60,353 nt of DNA from NCBI GenBank assembly GCA_029565915.1, contig JAKQNG010000047.1:1-60353 (forward strand), read 5' to 3'. The position numbers and the translations under genes are program-made. Position 1 is the first letter of the stretch. Every line of letters starts with the position of its first letter. Origin of the DNA: Deltaproteobacteria bacterium (lineage in GTDB: Bacteria > Myxococcota_A > Polyangia > JAAYKL01). Below the pieces are notes generated by a model, which searched no databases, was not told the origin of the DNA, and saw only the letters and a list, made by a program, of their open reading frames with translations. Shown in pieces: positions 55,890 to 60,353 of the stretch.

Positions 55890-57403
55890 GACACGGCCTC
55901 CCCGGTGGCCAGAAACCGGGGCATCCATCCACTGGCGCAGAAATCCGGCCCGCCGCCCTCTGCCTGCCGGCGCTGCCACGTAAAGATGTCCGTCAGTCGA
56001 ACCCGGCCGTCGTCGTCGATGCCCGTCACTTCCGCAATGGCGGTGATACGCCGGGTCCCGTCGCCGCACCGGCTCTGCTGCACAATGAGGTCCACGGCGC
56101 CGGCAATCTGCTCCCGGATGGCCCGGGACGGCAGGTTCAGACCCGCCATCAGGCACAGGGTTTCGAGGCGCGCCACCGCTTCGGTGGGGGAGTTCGCATG
56201 GGTGGTCGTCAGGGAACCGTCGTGTCCGGTGTTCATGGCCTGCAGCATGTCCAGCGCCTCGGCGCCCCGGCATTCCCCTACGATGATGCGATCGGGGCGC
56301 ATGCGCAGGGCGTTTTTCACCAGGTCCCGGATGGTCACCGCGCCCCGTCCCTCCGCGTTGGCCGGCCGGGATTCCAGCGACACCACGTGGGGTTGCCGCA
56401 ACTGCAGCTCCGCAGCGTCCTCGATGGTCACGATGCGCTCGTCGTTACCGATGCGGGCAGACAGCACGTTCAGCAGGGTCGTTTTGCCCGAGCCCGTTCC
56501 TCCGGAAATGACGATGTTCTGCCGCTGCGCCACCGCGCTGCACAGGAGCCTGGCCATGTCCTCGTTCAGGCTGCGCAGGTCCACCAGGTTGTCCAGGGTG
56601 AGGGGCGTTTTTGAAAACCGGCGGATGGTGATGGCGGAACCCCGCAGGGCCAGCGGCGGAATGATCGCGTTGACCCTCGAGCCGTCCGGCAGGCGGGCGT
56701 CCACCATGGGCGACGATTCGTCAATGCGGCGGCCCAGGGGCGCGACGATGCGGTCAATGACCGTTCGCACCGAATCCTCGCAGGAGAAGCTGAGGCCCGT
56801 CTTTTTCAGGCGACCTTTTTCTTCGACGTAAATGGCGTCTGGTCCCACCACCATGATTTCGGTAATCCCGTCGTCCGCGAGCAGACGCTCCAGGGGACCG
56901 AGACCCAGGGCCTCATCCCGCAGCTCACCGCAGAGGGCCGCCCGCGCCGCCGCCTCCTTGACGCCCAGCGAAAACAGAATCCGGTCCAGGGCGCCTTCGA
57001 CCCGCGGCCCGAGCCCGTCGCCACTGCCGCAAGAAGGGTTGATGTCGAGCTGCGCCACCAGGGCGGCCAGAGCCCGCCGACGGATATCGTCGGTCCCATC
57101 CCGTTCATCGCCGTCATCCCGGCGCTGCACAATCAGCGTGCAGGGGCCTACCTTGAACCGGCTGCCATAGGGAAGGATGTCGCCCTCCGGCGCGGTCACG
57201 CCGTTGTCGGACAATACCTTCAGCAGAAATCCGTCCTCCCGCGCGGTCAGCACCGCATGGCGACGGGACACTTCGCGGTACAGCAGCCGGATGTCCGCGT
57301 CCTCCGCGCGCCCGATGGCCACAGGACGGTGGGCGTCGAATACCTGAATCGACAACAACCGCGCGCCTTCGCGCACCTCCACGTGAATCTGAAAAACACT
57401 CAT
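55886..57403 (-). CDS. tadA: TadA/CpaF-type secretion ATPase with N-terminal FHA domain
   Basis: The protein has 505 residues. Residues about 1-95 form an FHA domain (AIGRAEDADIRLLYREVSRRHAVL, with conserved GR, SRRH). The secretion ATPase follows: GLGPLERLLADDGITEIMVV, the Walker A motif ISGGTGSGKTTLLNVLS, the Asp-box IEDAAELQLRQPHVV, the Walker B region RPDRIIVGECRGAEALDMLQAMNTGHDGSLTTTHAN. It powers Tad pilus or secretion. FHA domains bind phosphothreonine, so phosphorylation may control assembly. No pilin, secretin or tadZ gene is in the window. No Shine-Dalgarno sequence precedes the ATG. Confidence 0.93.
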   Translation of the reverse strand: MSVFQIHVEVREGARLLSIQVFDAHRPVAIGRAEDADIRLLYREVSRRHAVLTAREDGFLLKVLSDNGVTAPEGDILPYGSRFKVGPCTLIVQRRDDGDERDGTDDIRRRALAALVAQLDINPSCGSGDGLGPRVEGALDRILFSLGVKEAAARAALCGELRDEALGLGPLERLLADDGITEIMVVGPDAIYVEEKGRLKKTGLSFSCEDSVRTVIDRIVAPLGRRIDESSPMVDARLPDGSRVNAIIPPLALRGSAITIRRFSKTPLTLDNLVDLRSLNEDMARLLCSAVAQRQNIVISGGTGSGKTTLLNVLSARIGNDERIVTIEDAAELQLRQPHVVSLESRPANAEGRGAVTIRDLVKNALRMRPDRIIVGECRGAEALDMLQAMNTGHDGSLTTTHANSPTEAVARLETLCLMAGLNLPSRAIREQIAGAVDLIVQQSRCGDGTRRITAIAEVTGIDDDGRVRLTDIFTWQRRQAEGGGPDFCASGWMPRFLATGEAVS

Positions 57404-57415
57404 GCCCGGCGCATC

Positions 57416-57432
57416 AGCAAATTCAATGCCAA
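57416..57432 (-). promoter_or_regulatory. Sigma-54-like promoter for the tad operon
   Basis: On the minus strand, TTGGC-N7-TTGCT (57432-57416) fits the -24/-12 consensus including the GG-N10-GC spacing. It would place the start near 57405, 2 bases before the tadA ATG, so the mRNA would be nearly leaderless. Confidence 0.42.
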
Positions 57433-57498
57433 CATCGCCGAATTGAAAACGCCGCGCCGTTGCTCAGTCTGCGCAGAAGAAGCCGGTGTGATCGCGTC

Positions 57499-57544
57499 CG
57501 TCAGGTGGCCATCCGTCGCCATTTTTCCGGCCGCCACCGGCCAC
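57499..57544 (+). repeat. 46-bp direct repeat, left copy
   Basis: Identical over all 46 bases to 60178-60223. It contains internal symmetry (GGTGGC at 57504-57509 with GCCACC at 57533-57538; GTGGCC and GGCCAC further out), so it could form a hairpin. It lies 95 bases upstream of tadA and brackets the radical SAM module with the right copy. Confidence 0.9.
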
Positions 57545-57589
57545 GGCGTGGCCCGGGCATTTGCAGATTGAAAGGAGGATTGGGACGGG

Positions 57590-57733
57590 ATGATGCGCTC
57601 TAATCGATCAGATTCACTTGTCGTTTTTGATCGAAGGACTTGGCTGATTTGTGGGGATACATCAAAGTCAGACCCCGATCTTTCATTCAACCCGATCTGC
57701 AGCGGCCGCAGTCTCCATTTCGTTGTTGCTTGA
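57590..57733 (+). CDS. Possible small peptide (47 aa) before the radical SAM gene
   Basis: An ATG at 57590 follows AAAGGAGG (57571-57578) by 11 bases, the strongest ribosome site in this region. The reading frame runs MMRSNRSDSLVVFDRRTWLI then 27 residues, ending at TGA 57731. It has two cysteines (LICGD, PICSG). No family is recognised. It could be a precursor peptide for the adjacent radical SAM enzyme, or a chance reading frame; a promoter for the next gene overlaps its 3' end. Confidence 0.3.
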   Translation: MMRSNRSDSLVVFDRRTWLICGDTSKSDPDLSFNPICSGRSLHFVVA

Positions 57734-57755
57734 CCACATCTAATCGGCCTATGAT
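57726..57755 (+). promoter_or_regulatory. Possible promoter of the radical SAM operon
   Basis: TTGCTT (57726-57731) and TATGAT (57750-57755) are 18 bases apart. The predicted leader is about 50 bases. The 57404-57813 gap thus contains a sigma-54-like site, the left repeat, a possible small peptide gene and this promoter. Confidence 0.42.
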
Positions 57756-57813
57756 TCAACAAACTGGAGACTGCCTTTGCCAGGACACTTGACCTCATGG
57801 GGGACGCCAATAC

Positions 57814-59496
57814 ATGAGTGCCTGTTACGAGCTGTCGATTCGCCGGTGGGTAGCCCTGGTCGGCCCGGAACTGGAAGAAAATCTGGGTATGCGCTACCTT
57901 GCCGCTGCTCTGGCGGGGAACGGCGTCCATACGGAAATCCTGGCGTTCAATAATCCCGGGGACTACCAGCGCATTCTCCACTTCCTGCTGAATGCGCCGA
58001 ACCCGCCATCCGTCGTTGCCCTCAGCTTTGCCTCCCAATGGAAAGCCAGGGACTACCTGGCATTGGCGGTCGCCCTGAAGGAAGCCGGACTGTGCACACA
58101 CATTACCGCTGGTGGCCACTTCGGAACCTTTATGTACGAGAATCTGCTGCGCGACTTCCCGGAGCTGGACTCCATCTGCCTCTACCAGGCCGAGGAACCG
58201 ATCACTTCCCTCGTTCAGGCGATAGAGCGCAAGGATGACCTGAATACCGTCTCCGGCATCGCATTCAGGAACCGGGAGGGCGAAGTGGTTACCACCGACC
58301 CGGCGCCGCAGGTTCCCATCGATGCCCTGACCTGGCCCGACCGCCGGGGAGAACCGGCCGTATGCCTCAGCCACCGGATGGCAACACTGGTGGGCAGCCG
58401 GGGATGTTATGGAAGCTGTGCGTTCTGCTGCATATCCGCCTGGCATCGCACCTACAACGCCAATGCCCGCTACTTCCTCAGAAACCCTGAGGACGTCGCC
58501 GCGGAGATGGCATGGCTCTATCACGACCTGGGGCGCGAAATATTTACCTTCCACGACGACAACTTCTTCCTGCCAGCGCCATCGGCATCCCTTGCGCGTA
58601 TCTGCGCCCTTGCCGATGCGCTGGAACGCAGGGGAGTCGGCCGCATCGCCACTGTTGTGAAGGCCCGCCCCAACGATGTGACCGGGGAAATTGTCAAGGC
58701 CCTGAAAGACAGGCTTGGCCTGATCCGGATATTCCTGGGAGTGGAAACCGACGCCCACCAGGGGCTTCGAACCCTGCACCGCGGTGTCCGGTCCAGCCAC
58801 AACGAGGCCGCAATCCGGATTCTCGAAGAGGCAGAGGTGTTCTTCTGTTTCAACATGCTGGTGTTCGACCCGGACACCACCATGGAAACCCTGGAAGAGA
58901 ACCTTCAGTTCATGGAGCGCCATGTCCACCACCCCCATAATTTCGGCCGCGTCGAACTGTACGCCGGCACTCCGTTGCTGACGCGCATGCACGAGGAAGG
59001 GCGCACCTCCAACGATTACCTGGGTTACGACTACCGTCTGGACAACGCCGACATCCAGCAGGTCTACAACATGGCCCGGCGCTGCTTTCACGCCCGCAAT
59101 TTTGCCGCCGGTGCATTGGCCAATCGACTTCAGGCAACGCGGTTCGATGTGGAGAGCGCACGACATTTCCACCCGGAACTGTACGATTCCCACTGGCTGG
59201 AGCGCTCCAGGACGTTGAATCGCCGGCTGGCGCATGATTCCATCCACCATCTGCGCAAAATCTGCGATTTCGTGAAATCCGGGCAGACCGGCTTCCAACG
59301 TTTTACCGGCGAAACGGCTGCCGCGCTGCGGGAGGAAGAGTCGCGCATCGCTGCAGCGGCCACGGAACTGGAAAAGGAAATCCGAACGGCGACCGGCGGT
59401 AGTTGCCATCATCTGAGGCCCCGGGGGGAATACTCCCTGTCCTCATCGAACCCGTCAAGGGCACTGTCAGCCCCGGCCAGGGCCATGGGAGGATAA
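57814..59496 (+). CDS. Radical SAM protein with N-terminal B12-binding-like domain
   Basis: The protein has 560 residues. Residues about 10-145 resemble a cobalamin-binding Rossmann domain (VALVGPELEENLGMRYLAAAL, VVALSFASQWKARDYLALA, ICLYQAEEPITSL), but no DxHxxG motif is present. The radical SAM core has the cluster motif GCYGSCAFC (Cys 198, 202, 205), then TFHDDNFFL, RIFLGVETDAHQGLRTLHRG and FNMLVFDPDTTMETLEENL. A C-terminal region of about 150 residues is helical and ends in a Ser/Ala/Arg-rich tail. The reaction is unknown: methylation, epimerisation or bond formation are all possible. Its stop abuts the start of the lipoprotein gene. Confidence 0.88.
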   Translation: MSACYELSIRRWVALVGPELEENLGMRYLAAALAGNGVHTEILAFNNPGDYQRILHFLLNAPNPPSVVALSFASQWKARDYLALAVALKEAGLCTHITAGGHFGTFMYENLLRDFPELDSICLYQAEEPITSLVQAIERKDDLNTVSGIAFRNREGEVVTTDPAPQVPIDALTWPDRRGEPAVCLSHRMATLVGSRGCYGSCAFCCISAWHRTYNANARYFLRNPEDVAAEMAWLYHDLGREIFTFHDDNFFLPAPSASLARICALADALERRGVGRIATVVKARPNDVTGEIVKALKDRLGLIRIFLGVETDAHQGLRTLHRGVRSSHNEAAIRILEEAEVFFCFNMLVFDPDTTMETLEENLQFMERHVHHPHNFGRVELYAGTPLLTRMHEEGRTSNDYLGYDYRLDNADIQQVYNMARRCFHARNFAAGALANRLQATRFDVESARHFHPELYDSHWLERSRTLNRRLAHDSIHHLRKICDFVKSGQTGFQRFTGETAAALREEESRIAAAATELEKEIRTATGGSCHHLRPRGEYSLSSSNPSRALSAPARAMGG

Positions 59497-60039
59497 ATGA
59501 AAAAACAGGATCTGAAACCCGGAGACATTACGAACAGGGTTCGCGAACGCGTGATGAAGCATATGAAGACACTGGTGCTCACGGGGGCGGCCATGGGCAT
59601 GGGTGCATGTGCAGATGACAACCCCATCGTATGCGACCCGATGCCGGACGCCATCAGCTGTGACCTGATCAATTCGTTTGCTCAGCTGCAGGAATACATC
59701 AGCGTGGAGGGCTCCTGGCAGCAGCGGCACGAGAACGGGCCTTACGATATTCAGGTGCGCATTTCCATCGATAACTGGGATGGGGAGAATATTCGTTTCA
59801 ATGATGCGGACGCCACCATCACGCCCGCGCCGGAATCTTCTTCGGAAGATAGGAGCACCTGGTCGACCACGGTGGTGTTTGCGCCCGATGTCGCTGAGAC
59901 GACTTATGAAATCCATCTCGGATTCACCTGTTCGCCCGACAGCTATCCCGCGGTTCTGACCGTGGTCCCCGATTACGATCAGATTGCCGCTGACGCACCC
60001 GTAACGGTGACAATCGAATATGATCCTCAGGGGTCCTGA
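59497..60039 (+). CDS. Lipoprotein with long charged pre-signal segment, radical SAM-associated
   Basis: The protein has 180 residues. The ATG is placed by GGGAGG (59487-59492) and the immediate upstream stop. The first 22 residues are charged (MKKQDLKPGDITNRVRERVM), then a hydrophobic stretch KTLVLTGAAMGMGAC ends in a lipobox-like Cys 38. An ordinary signal peptide would begin at Met 20 or 23, but no ribosome site precedes them. The mature part is beta-rich and acidic, with Cys at VCDPMP, SCDL and FTCSPD. Close coupling to the radical SAM gene makes it a candidate substrate or partner. Confidence 0.75.
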   Translation: MKKQDLKPGDITNRVRERVMKHMKTLVLTGAAMGMGACADDNPIVCDPMPDAISCDLINSFAQLQEYISVEGSWQQRHENGPYDIQVRISIDNWDGENIRFNDADATITPAPESSSEDRSTWSTTVVFAPDVAETTYEIHLGFTCSPDSYPAVLTVVPDYDQIAADAPVTVTIEYDPQGS

Positions 60040-60077
60040 CTGGTTTCCCGTTCGCTTGTTTTTCGATGCAGTGGAAA

Positions 60078-60100
60078 CCCGACTCGAGGCCCCAGTCGGG
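60078..60100 (+). terminator. Stem-loop after the lipoprotein gene
   Basis: CCCGACT (60078-60084) pairs with AGTCGGG (60094-60100) around a 9-base loop. No T-run follows, so it may act as a 3' stabilising hairpin or Rho-associated end rather than a classical terminator. The rest of 60040-60177 shows nothing else clear. Confidence 0.4.
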
Positions 60101-60177
60101 CACCCCACCCGGGGAAGCGGAAATCATTCACAAATTTGAAAAAGTGAAGGTCTCGGATTTTTGAGGGCGCAGTGCGG

Positions 60178-60223
60178 CGTCAGGTGGCCATCCGTCGCCA
60201 TTTTTCCGGCCGCCACCGGCCAC
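60178..60223 (+). repeat. 46-bp direct repeat, right copy
   Basis: Identical to 57499-57544 and in the same orientation, 2,679 bases further on. The right copy lies 138 bases after the lipoprotein stop. The two copies delimit the radical SAM module. Confidence 0.9.
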
Positions 60224-60335
60224 TTCTTGATAAATTTTCAACTCTGAAAAACAGCGAAAAGCCTGATTCTACGGTAGTTTTCGTCGTCTCCGGCGTTTCG
60301 TTGCGGATGGCACGGTTCTGGCAATGGCCCCTGCC

Positions 60336-60353
60336 ATGAAAAAATTCATCTCG
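60336..60353 (+). CDS. Possible start of a further gene (fragment)
   Basis: ATG at 60336 opens MKKFIS before the window ends. The basic start resembles the beginning of a signal peptide, but no ribosome site is evident and six codons are too few for identification. The 60224-60335 stretch is AT-richer than the surroundings and otherwise shows nothing. Confidence 0.2.

Noticed and set aside
57400-59412. A 670-codon open frame on the minus strand
   Set aside because: It is the shadow of the radical SAM gene and runs over the repeat and promoter region; the plus-strand frame has the cluster motif and a clear family match.
57499-60223. CRISPR interpretation of the 46-bp repeats
   Set aside because: Only two copies exist, 2.7 kb apart, with genes in between and no cas genes.
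57499-60223. Insertion sequence or transposon bounded by the repeats
   Set aside because: No transposase or integrase gene lies between the copies and the ends are direct, not inverted; a recombination cassette or structured repeat is more likely.

Overview
The window is a GC-rich, gene-dense bacterial chromosome segment with about 55 protein genes, one tRNA and no rRNA, CRISPR array or recognisable insertion sequence. Many small lipoproteins with clear lipoboxes, an outer-membrane barrel, OmpA-type and clostripain-type surface proteins, a zinc-ribbon MJ0042 protein, HEAT and TPR proteins, GAF histidine kinases, an FHA-fused Tad ATPase, an aspartate-rich lipoprotein and a CFI-box C-terminal sorting tail together suggest a Gram-negative relative of the Myxococcota/Bradymonadota (old Deltaproteobacteria). 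The exact lineage cannot be fixed from the sequence alone.

Layout. 1-3043: 5' end of HMG-CoA reductase, divergent from a zinc-ribbon membrane protein, a hypothetical protein and a short cation-efflux (DmeF-like) protein. 3053-7727 (minus): HEAT-repeat membrane protein, chorismate synthase and P-protein. 7971-10122: IHF/HU protein and UvrC. 10126-15900 (minus): gyrA, an unusual long-linker lidless Hsp70 and its J-protein. 16228-19444: lipoprotein, PAP2 phosphatase, D12 adenine methylase, putative glycoside hydrolase. 19514-25194 (minus): homocysteine methyltransferase/MTHFR, glycosyltransferase, zinc-ribbon protein, ROK kinase, HEAT lipoprotein. 25392-30166: OmpA lipoprotein, pseudouridine synthase, UPF0158 protein, then an exported protein, RimI and LD-carboxypeptidase. 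30169-33336 (minus): lipoprotein, GAF histidine kinase, receiver-XRE regulator, tRNA-Pro, YkgJ-type protein. 33415-36997: RNase J, a 36-residue basic protein on the opposite strand, CrcB, and a GH15/phosphorylase-kinase-like protein. 37019-40628 (minus): TPR lipoprotein, clostripain-family protease, cysteine-rich lipoprotein. 40769-48128: CFI-box surface protein, outer-membrane barrel, TruA, Asp-rich lipoprotein, SPFH/zinc-ribbon protein, double-GAF kinase. 48125-52964: OFA-type transporter divergent from acetyl-CoA synthetase and a GPH-type symporter. 52987-57403 (minus): FHA-TadA, TadB, TadC, thymidylate kinase, PDZ lipoprotein.

The most unusual locus is at the right end. Two identical 46-bp direct repeats (57499-57544 and 60178-60223) bracket a compact module: a possible 47-residue peptide with a very strong ribosome-binding site, a B12-domain radical SAM protein, and immediately after it a lipoprotein with an abnormally long charged N-terminus. 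This looks like a self-contained accessory cassette, possibly a peptide or protein modification system, placed directly upstream of tadA. Other items worth attention are the Hsp70 with a roughly 340-residue Pro-rich insert between its two domains, two 19-bp palindromes sharing the pattern TTGRCA-N5-TGYCAA in front of unrelated genes, sigma-54-like sites before tadA and acsA, and a probably leaderless glycoside-hydrolase mRNA.
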